Below, piece after piece: positions 12,168-23,314 of a stretch of DNA of 64,000 bases (position 1 is the stretch's first letter; every line of letters begins with the position of its first letter). Made by a program: the position numbers and the translations under genes. Under the pieces are notes generated by a model that did no database searches, was not told where the DNA came from, and saw only the letters and a list, made by a program, of their open reading frames with translations. The DNA comes from Sisyra terminalis (lineage: Eukaryota; Arthropoda; Insecta; Neuroptera; Sisyridae), in NCBI GenBank assembly GCA_958496175.1, contig OY292274.1, positions 4,588,001-4,652,000 of the forward strand, read 5' to 3'.

Positions 12168-15100
12168 TCTATTATTATAAAGAGGAATGATTTGATTGTT
12201 TGTTTGCTTTGAATAGGCTCCGAAACTACTTGACCGATTTGAAATTTTTTTTCACTCTTGGATATACTATTTCCGGTGAACATAGGCTATATTAAATTTT
12301 CAAAAAAATTAGGAATCCATACTAAAACACCAATAATGTGTGAAAAAAGTACTAAAAAACTTTCTTACATCGCGTGCGCTGGTGATTTAACTAAAGAACA
12401 GAACAACTGAATTTAATGAAATTTTATATTAAGATACAACACAATTACCCACACACGTTAGACTACTTATCATTCTTTTAAAATAATAAGGGAATGTTCC
12501 CCCTACGTAAAAACTGAGGGATGAAAAAAAAAATTACTTTAGATAGGCGAGTTATATATCATTGGAAAGGTATTTAAAAGTTAAAAAACGATCTGAACTA
12601 ATATTTTTAGTTGAACTAATAAAAAGCACAGTAATTTAATTTAAAGTACAAAAAATTGCCTTTTTGAAATACAAATGTTTTTATAGATTATAATCTGACA
12701 GTAAACTTTTTTTTTACAAAATTGTTGTAAATAGATCCTTAGGGTTGCTCAGTAAGGAAATATTAACGAAAAAAATGTAATAGTAATAATAATAGTAATA
12801 ATAAAGCTTAAAGTAAATACGTTTTTAAAACCATGCATATATAAAATTGTGTATTTATATACCCCCTCTAACTGATGAAATTTTAATATTCAGTGTATTC
12901 CTTATAGGAAGTAGGCATGTGATAAGATTTTTTTTTGAAAATTCCTACCCTAACAGACAAGGGCGGATTCAGGATTTGGGAGGGGTTGAGGTAAAATATC
13001 TTTTATTTGCAAGTGCGTGAAAGGGATCACGAAAAAAATTCGCAATTCCAGCCAGAAATCATCATAATAATAATAATAAATAATAATGATAAATAATAAA
13101 TAATCATATCATCATAATGATAAAAGAAATTTAAAATCCTCTTCCAGAGCAAAAGGCATACGCCAAACCGTGTATGGTGAACTCTTGACTATCCAATATG
13201 GATTAATTATATAGTTGAAATTCAGATATTTTAATAATAAGTTTATAGATACATAATGGTTATACATGATTATGGAAGAACTGGGTTTCGTGCAATTGTA
13301 CAAATTTCAATTTCGCGGTTGTGTTGTACAGTGTAATAGTGTAATAGTTTTTGGAAAAATATTCATTCGGGAATCGAAAAATGGAGATGGGGTTATTTTG
13401 ACGTGAGTATTTTGATAACTTTCGACTTTTTTAAGTCATAATTAAGACCGAATTTATTGAACTTGGCGATATTTTTTATTTATGTATAGATGGTGATTGA
13501 TTTACGGATTGTTTGGTTCGTGGTAGGTATACCTTCCGTCAGTGGCGTGCACAGATATTTTAGGTAGGGTAGGCAGAAATTTTTAAAAGCTACTTCAATA
13601 AAATCAAAAATGCATGTTGATTTTAGTTCGTCGTTATGATGAGTAAATAATGAATCCTATATCGATTAGCCAACAAAATTTTAAAGTGTGAATTTTCTGA
13701 ATTTTTTTTTGCCAATCGATGGGAAATCGTTCGTAGAGGTATGTGAAAGAAACCGTTTCGATTGTGACAAAATAGTTTAGCGCTAATAAATTAATTAAGA
13801 AAAAATAATTAGTTAATTAGTCATTGATATAGTAAAATGTTAAGAAAATATAGTTCAAAGCGACATACAATAACAAAATGCGGGAAAATTTAGGAAACAG
13901 TTGGTTAAATGTAAAACTAAAAATAAAGTTAAGGAAAACTAAACAGAACCTCCCCCCTTCGAAAAAAAAATAGAAAAAAAGGCAACTCAGAAATTAATTT
14001 TTTTCCTCAAATTATATTTTCCCAAAATTTTTCACAATAACAAAAATCGAAACATAATTAAAGAGGTTTTTCTCCAAAAACTTTTCATCACTAATGAATA
14101 TCAACTTATCACACAAAAAAATTTTGAAAAAATATATATTCGAAGTAGAACATTAAGTAAGTGTTTTTTGAAATTCGAAAAATATTTTTCTTTGACTTTT
14201 TTTTAGTTTTAGTTTTAACCAACCGTTTCCTAAATTTTCCCTCATTTTTGTTATTGTATATTGCTTTAAACCTTATTTTTTTAACATTTTACTATATCAA
14301 TGACTAATTAATTAATTTATCTTATGTATTTAATTACCGCTAAACTATTTTGTCACAAACAAAACGGTTTCTTTCAAAAACCTCTACGAACGATTTCCCA
14401 TCGATTGGCAAAAAAAATTTCGGAAAATCCACACTTTAAAATTTTGTTGGCTAATCAGTATAGGCTAAATAATGATGTCGATATTTTCAACCACAAATAT
14501 CCATAGATAGACTCAATTTGTAAACTTTACTAAAGAAATACAATATAATCGTCAAGATTAAATAATACAGATAATAGATAATAAATTATTAAAATTTATT
14601 AGAATTAAATAATAACAATGTACGTAGATTACTGATCGTTAAATCGATTATTGAGATGAATCAAATTCAAACTTATAATTTCAGCCATTTCAGCGATATT
14701 GAATAAGAAACGATGCTACTTCGGTAATTATCGTAATTTGTCGTGTGCAAGAAGACAGTGTCTTTTTTTAAGGTTGTATGTGTAAAATTGTATACTTGTA
14801 TTATTGTTTTTATACGAACGCACACACTGACACGTATGTGTGCTATGAGTGCACACATATAAATATTTAGACACGAATAGTTTGTGTCTTCCCCGCCGCG
14901 TTGGCAGGAGCGCTAGTGCATTGCAATGCAAATATTACCAATCGCTTACTTGAAATTGAACGAACGAATGAGCTGGAATAATCTGTATACTGTATAGATG
15001 ATATCCGTTAAGATTTTTTCTTTATTGGTATTTGGTAAATAAAATAAAACTAGATATCAGAACAAAATTATAAATATTTATCTGAATTATGTAGGGTAGG

Positions 15101-15359
15101 CAGTGTCTTTTTGTCTATATGGAATGCACGCCACTGCCTTCCGTAAGTATACGCAATTGAACATACTCTTTTTAGATATTTATAAATATTTTTTGAAAAT
15201 TAATTGATTATTACATAGAACTATTTTATTCTTTGCAACAGTTTATTAAATGTGTCCTTTTCAAGAGTGTGAAGTGTTCTTAAGTATGATTATATTTTTC
15301 GTAAAAGAAATAAGAAAAATAAAATACGTTACGCAGACGAAGTCGCGGGGATCAGCTAG
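12168..15359 (+). mobile_element. Helitron inserted in the long-TIR element
   Basis: 5' TCTATTATTATAAAGAGG and 3' ACGAAGTCGCGGGGATCAGC followed by TAG at 15359. Host A (12167) and T (15360) flank it. The uninterrupted copy of the host at about 31,090 aligns across the join, so no target duplication was made. Subtracting the hAT insertion (1597 bp plus an 8-bp duplication) leaves about 1.6 kb. There is no Rep/helicase coding sequence. Confidence 0.85.
13540..15136 (+). mobile_element. hAT-type foldback element with 8-bp target duplication
   Basis: The terminal inverted repeats are CAGTGGCGTGCA at both ends. The target duplication CCTTCCGT is exact at 13532-13539 and 15137-15144. The interior is itself a long foldback: about 13640-13930 is mirrored by 14200-14480 (gccaatcgatgggaaatcg against cgatttcccatcgattggc). 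The end sequence and 8-bp duplication are the hAT signature. No transposase is present. A 60-codon frame at 14324-14506 lies in the right arm and is not a gene. Confidence 0.88.
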
Positions 15360-15839
15360 TAACTCTATATTTTGATTTTTTTTAAACTATGTTCCACCAA
15401 TTCGATCATTTTGAAACTTTAACATGAGATAGCTAACTAATTAACATATAATATATATATTTTGGTAGGTGTCATTTTGGGGGTTGATATAAAATATACT
15501 TATCGTTTTTTACAGTTTCTTATATTGCAAAAATTCTCAAAAAATATATATTACATACAGTTTATTAATAGTCACGTATGGTTTCAATTTTATGAAGATA
15601 TTTTTAATAGGCACTGAGAAAAAAAAATTTACATTAAGGGTTGTCACCTCCATTATTTCCTTACTATAGGGGTTAAGAGTGTGAGTTTAAGTGTATGGCT
15701 ATTGTAGATGAAAAACAATAAAAACAAGGTAAGATCCCTTTTGTTAGATGCAAGTGCAGTTTTCAAATGCTTTATCGGCCAGATCATTTTTCTACTTATC
15801 ACGGCAGTTTGAAATTCACCAATTATTTTGTTAGTCATT

Positions 15840-17006
15840 TTATTTATTAGTTACCTACTGCAAAAAAAAATATTTTAAATTTAATGAATCCAATAGTTAT
15901 TATTTTTGGGTTTAGATGCATATAGTAGAACAAAAGTAATGCTAACGACTAGTACTTTCGCTGGTCGGAAAATGACAAAGCACATAACAGCTAAAAACAG
16001 TTACAGTTTACAACAATTGATTTGCTACGATTATGTAAAATTAAAATTCTAATTTAACCTACCTAACGTTTGTGAGTATTCCCAGTCTCTAAAGCACCTT
16101 GTGAGCTGTCTTCTCTCTATAAACATTGAAACAAACCTTTTGTACAAATACGACAATGGTGATTCCGATTAATTTATTGCCTCATTTGATTTTACAACAT
16201 GTATAACAAGATAATGAAACAACGTTATCAATTTTCTATTCGTTCATGGACATATTATCCAACATTACATTCCTATGATTGAACAATTAATAAGGTAATT
16301 TAGCGCTCAGTTAAAGCAATCGATAGTGGATAATAGGCAAATGAATGTTGATAATTTCTCGTGTTAAGGGTCGTTGTATCTCGTCACAGTAAACGCCAAA
16401 ATATGCTGTTCATACATCCGAGTGTTGTATATGTAGAATATATCCATTAAAACGTAATCATGTTCATATTTTCCCATCCCATTACATAGTCGAAACATTA
16501 ATGGAGTGTCAATTTACTATTGGTACTTGAGATAAACCCAGTGTTAGTTGCAAATGAGGATGGCATATGGGATTTTGGCGACATTAAAGAGAAATGGGGG
16601 GAGTAAGTGTATGTTACGAACAATCAAAGCTTTATGTATTTATTATGAATTTGAACATGTATGTTATTACAAATATATCTTACTTGTACATAATAAGGGA
16701 TGATGGGGATGACTATATGTCTGTATGTGTTATTCCCTTTTATGTGAGTAACCACAACCCTCTGCATTAACGAGTGTTAACACTCAATTTGACATATTGT
16801 TGTACAACAATTGTAAGGGATTACAAATTGATTGTGATTCTTCTTTTCATTATTTTCTAATTAAGACCCCATCTACTAATTTATTCCATAAATATAAATA
16901 TATGATTGATTAAGATATAGCAATATAGCCGGTGTTTATTTTACGGAAAATATGTTTTATATTCGTTAGGATGGAGTAAAAATTTGGGAAAAATGACTTA
17001 AATTAC
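15840..17006. other. Unique AT-rich sequence, probably intron of the 17-kb gene
   Basis: It lies downstream of a consensus donor on the minus strand (17006-17005). No exon with acceptable splice sites was found. It is not shared with other parts of the window. Confidence 0.45.
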
Positions 17007-17545
17007 CTGTATGGTCGGTTAATCCTCGGGCGGCTGCTGCAGCTGCAGCGGCGGCAGCTACGGCCGTAGCTGATGGAGGCGTATGTGCAGGTGTATGATG
17101 ACTATCTCCTGGCGTATGTGAATGGGGTAAAGCTCCATAAAGGGCTGAGAAATCTTCGGCCGAAGAACTACTCGTGTTGCATTTTCGTGCACCACCACCG
17201 CCTTTATCACCACTGCTCGTTATACTACCCGTCGTCGTTGCACCCATCGGATGCAAATGATGATCATCCAACAATCCCGAAACCCCCAATAAATTACCCA
17301 CGCCAACCAAATTGGGCCGCAGCTCATCCATCATTTTATTTTGTGGACACGAGCTGTTGCTAAAGTTTAGTTGACGGCTGAAAATCGCCGGGAATATGTT
17401 AAACTGTTGGGTTTGATGCGACGGGGTTAAGTCCTCTGACGTCGGGGAGCCGCCGACCGCTCCCAAACACGACGACACTCCTTTGAACTCCAACGTGGTG
17501 CCGGTTTTGAACAATGGATCACCACCCGAAACTGTATCCGTGGCA
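17007..17545 (-). CDS. Internal exon of a probable transcription factor
   Basis: The exon is open for 179 full codons. Upstream on the minus strand is a pyrimidine-rich acceptor ending tttccaag; an alternative acceptor atacag would start it at 17531. It ends CATACAG followed by gtaattta, a good donor. The protein includes SGGDPLFKTGTTLEFKG, then FNIFPAIFSRQLNFS, MDELRPNLVG, a Gly/Ser stretch, FSALYGALPHSH, a His/Thr/Pro-rich stretch and an 11-residue alanine run. GC is well above the surroundings. Such composition is typical of the N-terminal part of insect developmental transcription factors (zinc-finger, nuclear-receptor and homeobox proteins). No DNA-binding domain is in this exon, so the gene cannot be named. 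The first ATG in the frame is internal, so translation starts in another exon. Confidence 0.75.
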
Positions 17546-17989
17546 CTTGGAAAACACCAACAACCAAAAATAAAATCAAAATTTCGTCAACATCCACTTA
17601 ATACACACTCAATTTGCCAAGGAAATCTGCACAAAATTTGATTTGAAGTAACACACCAAAGTTTTCAATGCAATTGGAAAATATATTTGTTTTGTCCACA
17701 TTAATGTAGTAACAGACGAGTTGAATAAATAGATCAAGAAATTATTGATAACTTAACGAAATGTTTTATTGTGTTAAACACGTAATTGAATTTAGGCAAA
17801 TATAGGGCAGAGACACAAGTATAAATTTTATATATTAGCGGGGGGTTGCAAAGGGATTTCAATAACCGATTATGTTCTTGAAAATAATTTACTTATCGAA
17901 GCCGCAAGCGAATATGTTTACGAATGATATTGTTAATATCTGTGACTGATTTAATTAAAATTTGGAACAGTCAACGAAATAATATGATC

Positions 17990-18440
17990 TTTCGTCGGCT
18001 TCCCAACTTCACCGTCCCGTATAACGATGATGATAATAATATGGTATGTACAACTATATTCGTTAGTCTCAGTATAAATGCAACGTAGTGGCGATGACTG
18101 CCTAACGTCTAAGCCAAACGACAAGTGACTATAACAATATTAAATCGTGATAGCTCTCTGTTCTGCATCCCCCAATGTAAGGGTGGATTCCCTGCAGGGT
18201 TGGACCACCCTATCACGGTGGAAGCGTCGCTCCCACCCGTTGCATCACATCATTGGCGGACGCTCAGCGTCGTCGTCATGGCAACCCCTATCGGTGCTCG
18301 TCAATGTTAAAATGGCGCACGATTTTCCGAGTTTTCCGTCGTGTTGTATTCTATCTTCTGTGCCCGCGGGCTTCCAACAATGTTCGATTTTTACATTTTG
18401 ACTCTGCACGTACTACACTTATCCATCGCTCGCTGCCTCG
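17990..18440. promoter_or_regulatory. CpG-rich unique island, putative promoter or enhancer
   Basis: This is the most GC- and CpG-rich stretch in the neighbourhood. It lies upstream (minus sense) of the 17-kb exon. It contains an ATTGG (inverted CCAAT) at about 18252, an X-box-like site at 18271-18285, and AAAATGGCGC near 18310, which resembles a YY1/Pho site. Several open frames of 60-140 codons overlap here in three frames, which is expected of GC-rich DNA and does not indicate coding. The promoter role is inferred from position and composition. Confidence 0.45.
18271..18285 (+). promoter_or_regulatory. X-box-like (RFX) site
   Basis: CGTCGTCATGGCAAC; its right half matches the RFX consensus GTTGCCATGGCAAC. 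A close variant, CGTCGTTATAGCAAC, occurs in the other GC-rich island at 63332-63346. Confidence 0.4.
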
Positions 18441-19270
18441 CTCCGTTTTTTGTTTTATATCTTCTTCCTCCTTTTATTCCTTTTTTTTAATCATCCTTTT
18501 TTCTATTTTACTTTCTGTTCAATTTTATTTGCTCCCGTTAAAAGTGTATATATTGTGTATTCTGGCTGGATATTTGTGTTGTTTTGTTATTTTTTTCTTC
18601 TTCTTGAGCTTTTATCTCTTCTATACTACTTGCTTTTTGTTTGCTTTACTATGTTTTGCTTTGGCTGACTAAAAGACAATATGGGAACTGAGACTTTGTA
18701 GACTCTCAATTATACTTGTATTTTGCAACCTATAATTTTTAATTATATTGGCATCCTTTTTTTCCTTTAATCATACACAAATTATACCAACATTGCATGT
18801 TTAATGGTAAATCAGACGATGTAAATCGATCAACTAAAAGTCAATTATTTAATCACAAATACGGCGTTTAATAAAATATACGGTTATGGGCAAAAATTCA
18901 GATAATATTTGTAAATTAAATACTTAAAATTTACACTTTTTGAAGTGAAAACTTCTTTAGCATCGTTGTGACTTGAAATTTTATGAAACGGAAACGGAAA
19001 CGGAAAGCGGTCATAAAAAGAGAAACATATACATAAATCTATAAGATTTGACATGAGAGAGAATGAGGTAGAAAACATTAGTATTTCTTATGGTTGTGCG
19101 CACCTGCGTATTACGCTACTTGAGAATGGTTTTCATAGCGACCAATAACAACCGTGTTAAATTGCTTATTATAATTATGAGCATAAACATTTCATTATTT
19201 TAATAAAATTAATTTTCAAGTTTACCTTAAATGAATACGGATCATTGTCATGATTATCAGAAAAAAGTAA
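18441..19270. other. Unique T-rich sequence without a supported gene
   Basis: A pyrimidine-rich run at 18440-18660 gives leucine/phenylalanine-rich open frames in two registers, which look like base-composition artefacts. No exon is supported. Confidence 0.4.
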
Positions 19271-19985
19271 AGAAAACAAGGCTATAAAGACGTCAAAGGT
19301 TCAACAGAACGTGTTCGTGAATTTCGGGCACGCCGAAAAGCATTATTAAATAAGAAAAATAATAGTTCTTATATGTTTAATAATGATTCGACTATGCAAA
19401 ATAGTGAAAATGATGCTAGTAGGTACTTAAATATTTTCTAATCGCATATTTCATCCTTAATCACGAAATTGCAATAAAATAAAAGCTAATTCAAAATTAA
19501 TTTTGATATCCTATAATATAACGAACTGTTTTTCAAATGCTACTCAAATGAATGTACAGCCGATTCCTTAGGTATTCACAATTTCGTCGAAATAAAGTTG
19601 CTCATGAAGAATTTCGTTAAATTTTTTTTAACAATATGTTCGGTCATAATATGGGCTCCTTTTGTGAACGATTGTGATTCCAACGAAATTTAAACCACAA
19701 CGCCCAGTACATGAAGATCTTTTGTGGAAAATAATTAAAAATTCTAATGCAAATGATAATATTTTACTGTGCGCACGTATTTTCAAGCAATTAAGAAAAA
19801 TATAATTCCAACGATGTCCAAATACAATAGTTTCAGATATTAAACTATACCTGCATCTTTACCACCATTGGATTTATTTCATACTTCCATTATCATAAGC
19901 TTTCGTATCTTTTATCGAAAATGCAAATTTGGATTCAGGATAAATTTATGTAATGTATATGTTAATAAATCTTAAAATAAACCCT
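19271..19985 (+). pseudogene. Decayed Helitron-type (Pif1-helicase class) N-terminal coding region, tentative
   Basis: An open stretch at 19271-19441 reads RKQGYKDVKGSTERVREFRA and continues with basic residues. A basic N-terminus of the type ERVR-x-x-RAR is what I know from insect Helitron helicase proteins. After stops and frame changes, a segment near 19635-19690 reads NNMFGHNMGSFCER, and one near 19850-19915 reads PASLPPLDLFHTSII. These match the order of a Cys-containing CER/D-x-W-F segment and a LPxLxxxE-LI segment in those proteins. If right, it is the only trace of autonomous Helitron coding sequence here. The call rests on recalled motifs. Confidence 0.35.
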
Positions 19986-20149
19986 ACAATTATCCTACTC
20001 ATAAAATCTTACATTCATCTCAATATCTTTAAGTTCATTTTTTTTTTAAAGTTTCACTTCTACCGCGTGTGAACTGCGCACATGTGTTTTTTTTTTAATT
20101 ATTTTCTAAGAAAAGCTGTTGTGATGAGATTACTTACATCGTGGCATAG

Positions 20150-20890
20150 TATTTTCCCTATATCGATTTGCCAACATAATTTTAAAGTTTGATTTACCAA
20201 AAAATTTTTTTTAGCCAATCAATGGATAATCGTTCGTAGTTGTTTAAAAAAAACCATTATGTTTGTGACAAAATAGTTCAATAGTAATTAATTAAATACG
20301 AAAACTACCCAGCCAAATACTCGTACAAGGTATACGACCTTCATGAGGAATTAAGCATACTACCGCTAGACTTATATATCATTATCTTGTCGTGGAAATT
20401 CTTCACAAATTGCAAAAGTGGCATTTAGGCAATTAGAAGCATTAGTGACTACACCCTCGATGACCTACGCCACAAATACAAATATAAAAGAATGAGACAT
20501 ATTTTCATAGCAAACTGAAAGGAGAAACAATATTCGGGGTTTTTTAAGAATTGCCATCTATTTTTCCCCAACTCAAACAAACAACAACTACAATATATTG
20601 TAAAATCTAATCTCTATCCTAGATCAAGAACTACAGACGTTGCTTGGATGATTTATGCAAGGTACATCAGACTATAAATGAGTTGTAAACAAGAGTATTT
20701 GTATGTATATTATAAAAGAAAGAAATTTTATTTTATTTTAAATATGAAATACGAAAAATTCATTAATTAGTCATTGATATAGTAAAATGTTAAGAAAATA
20801 GGGTTTTTAGCGACATATAATAACAAAAATACGGGAAAATTAAGAAAACTGTTGTTTAAAAATGCATCAACAAAAAAAAATAATGATAAC
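20150..20890 (+). repeat. Relative of the foldback arm in the hAT element at 13.5 kb
   Basis: 20150-20304 and 20747-20860 match 13650-13930 (tatcgattagccaacaaaatttt-like, gacaaaatagtt, ttagtcattgatatagtaaaa). The hAT termini are not seen here. The match is interrupted by a 442-bp insertion at 20305-20746. Confidence 0.6.
20305..20746 (+). mobile_element. 442-bp insertion with an 11-bp target duplication
   Basis: AAATACGAAAA is exact at 20294-20304 and 20747-20757. Between them is sequence absent from the related arm at 13.8 kb. It has no inverted ends, and its right end is A/T-rich (aaagaaagaaatttta...). The AT-rich target duplication and lack of inverted repeats suggest a retroposed transcript or a short non-LTR element; this is inferred. 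A moderately open stretch around 20450-20700 was not recognised. Confidence 0.55.
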
Positions 20891-22318
20891 TTAACAGAAC
20901 CTCCCCCTAATCAAAAAAATGGAAAGAAAAAAGACATTTGCTTAGATTCTTCTCATTGCTTAGATTCCCGAATGATCCTTTTTCCCAAAACTATTACACT
21001 ACTACTGACTACTACAATGTACAACACTACCGCGAAATTGAAATTTGTACAATTGGACGAAACCCAGTTCCTCCATAATCAAGTAAAACCACTGTGTAAC
21101 TATACACTTAGAATTAAAATATCTGAATTTCAACTATACAAATAAACCATATTGAATAGTCCTGAGTTCACCATACACGATTTGGCGTATGCCTTAGCTC
21201 TTAAAGAGCATTACAATTTCATTTTTCATAATGACTTATCGTATATTTAACATTCAAAACACTCCCCCCCTTTTAAATTGTCCTTCTTTCTCTGTCAATA
21301 GGATCCATTAACTCTAGTTCACAAAAATATTAGAAAGTATTAATTTTAGTTCGCCAAATTTCTGGGGGTACTCGCTCACTTATGTAGTTATTTGTGAATG
21401 CGTATTTCGAATTTTCAGGTTTACAATATGTGAAAGCTAAAGAACTAAATGTTCCTTTATAAAGTTAATTTAGCCTTTATAGATATACCTATCATAATTT
21501 AAATATTTAAACATATCTTTTTTTTGTTTCTAATAATAAATCTACTTTGTTTTATAGTAAGCAGTAATAACGTTACGTCTTTAACGGCACTTAATGAAAT
21601 TTTAAAGTTTGATTGATTATTAGACGTTATTCCTTACAAACTTTGCAATCATTTTTCACTTTTAAAAACCCTTCTATATCTACATCGTGTAAGGAGAACG
21701 CTTTCCAAATTTCATCGACATATATGCATTTATACTTGAAAATACAATGTAAAACGAAAAAAAAAACTATCCTTTTTATTTTGATTATCATGACTAAAAT
21801 GCTTCGATTTTGCACATTTGGACGTTGTACATACAAAATTATTGGAAATAGGTGAAAAGCGATGACTTAAATTCGAAAATTTTATTGATAATTTCAATGG
21901 AAATAATTGGTTTTCAAATTGTTCCAAATACCGAAGAAAAATTAGTATGGACGAATATATATTATTATTGATAATGAAATATATGACAAAAAATTGCCCC
22001 CTTAATGACTTTCAGCAGAATATATAATTGGTCCAGGTCACAATAATGGGTTCATAAAAACATTTGATTTTAAAAGTTTGATTGTTGAAAAACGAACAAA
22101 AATTAAAAATCACCTATTTGGTATAAGTACTACATAATAAACTATCATACTAATTTAGTGAAATGACGTTATTTAAAATGTTGTTATTAAAATGATAATA
22201 GATGATAAATTCAGATCTCAGCTTTTATATTTTTTTAAATAAGAAGAAAATTCAGGTTATTTAAGATTTTTTTGTTTTTTATTTTTTATTTAATATTTTT
22301 ATTGTTCAATTAGCTGCG

Positions 22319-22345
22319 TTTCGTTACTAATCGTAACTTCCTCAG
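22319..22345 (-). ncRNA. Hammerhead-type core, left arm
   Basis: On the minus strand: CTGAGGA, a 5-bp stem (GTTAC/GTAAC) with loop GATTA, then GAAA. Canonical hammerheads have the helix II stem directly after CUGANGA; here one extra A precedes it. The cleavage triplet and helices I and III were not traced, so activity is unproven. Confidence 0.4.
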
Positions 22346-23287
22346 GCTTCTATAACAAATTAAAATAATTACAAAATATGTCAATCATACATAAATTTCA
22401 AAATTATAATAATATACATATAATATAGATCATATAAAATATTTGTAATTAAATAATAATAACTAACTCAAAATTTCAAAATATGACAAATATTTTAAGA
22501 GATATTGTTATAAAAAATTAAATATATAATAATAAAATTAATTAATAAATACCTTGATTCACAAAATTAAATATTTTTAATTTAAATTCAATAAATAAAT
22601 AAAAATTAAAAAATTACACACTCTACCCATACACATTGCATGTAAATTCAGTGCCGCTTAATGAGCCCAACTAACATCCAACCGCGCGTTATTCAAATAT
22701 AGGTCCACCAATTTAAACTTTTTTTACACTATTTTTTTTAAATTTATAAAGCAAATTAGAATATATCCCACTTAAATTTTCTGTGTCTGTTCTAAAATTT
22801 ACAGTATTATTAAAAATATGTGAATCATTTCACTAATATTACGTTTGTAATTAACTTTCTCTTTATCTAAAATTTTGACATTATTAAAATCGAATTGATG
22901 ACCGGTCTCTAGGTGATGAAGACATAACGCAGTATTATCCTTTAATTTATCAGCCTTTCTACAACTATACTCATGTTGATAAATTCTACTGCCCAGATAC
23001 TGTAAATTTTAGAACAGACCCAGAAAATTTAAGTGGGATATATTCTAATTTGCTTTATAAATTTAAAAAAAAAACGTGTAAAAAAAGTTTAAATTGGTGG
23101 ACCTATATTTGAATAACGCGCGGTTGGATGTTAGTTAAAATATTTGTCATATTTTGAAATTTTGAGTTAGTTATTATTATTTAATTACAAATATTTTATA
23201 TGATCTATATTATATGTATATTATTATAATTTTGAAATTTATGTATGATTGACATATTTTGTAATTATTTTAATTTGTTATAGAAGC

Positions 23288-23314
23288 CTGAGGAAGTTAC
23301 GATTAGTAACGAAA
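23288..23314 (+). ncRNA. Hammerhead-type core, right arm
   Basis: The same core as in the left arm, in opposite orientation: CTGAGGA, stem GTTAC/GTAAC, GAAA followed by CG. It lies about 90 bp inside the palindrome end. Confidence 0.4.

Larger units (their letters stand above)
10716..15830 (+). mobile_element. Long-TIR element, copy 1, carrying nested Helitron and hAT
   Basis: The left arm (about 10716-11160) and right arm (15360-15830) are inverted copies of roughly 450 bp. They share ttgaaaactgcactcg, gggtgacaacccttaatgta and a block of gggggtggtttttt with tcaaccc. The interior (11160-12167) holds a decayed gene. The Helitron 12168-15359 separates the interior from the right arm. A second copy with uninterrupted structure lies at 30605-32505. 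The family is not recognised. Confidence 0.7.

Noticed and set aside
13112..13303. 63-codon minus-strand gene in the Helitron
   Set aside because: It belongs to the recurring antisense frame of the Helitron family; listed as an observation, not a gene.
17073..17363. 96-codon plus-strand frame
   Set aside because: It is the antisense shadow of the better supported minus-strand exon 17007-17545, which has good splice sites and protein-like content.
18147..18672. Overlapping plus-strand frames of 61-139 codons
   Set aside because: Three frames are open at once in GC-rich and then T-rich DNA. The Phe/Leu-rich tail is a base-composition effect and no splice or start context supports them.
21613..21927. 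Overlapping frames on both strands, 65-80 codons
   Set aside because: They lie inside the Helitron fragment, and the same stretch in sister copies is broken in all frames.
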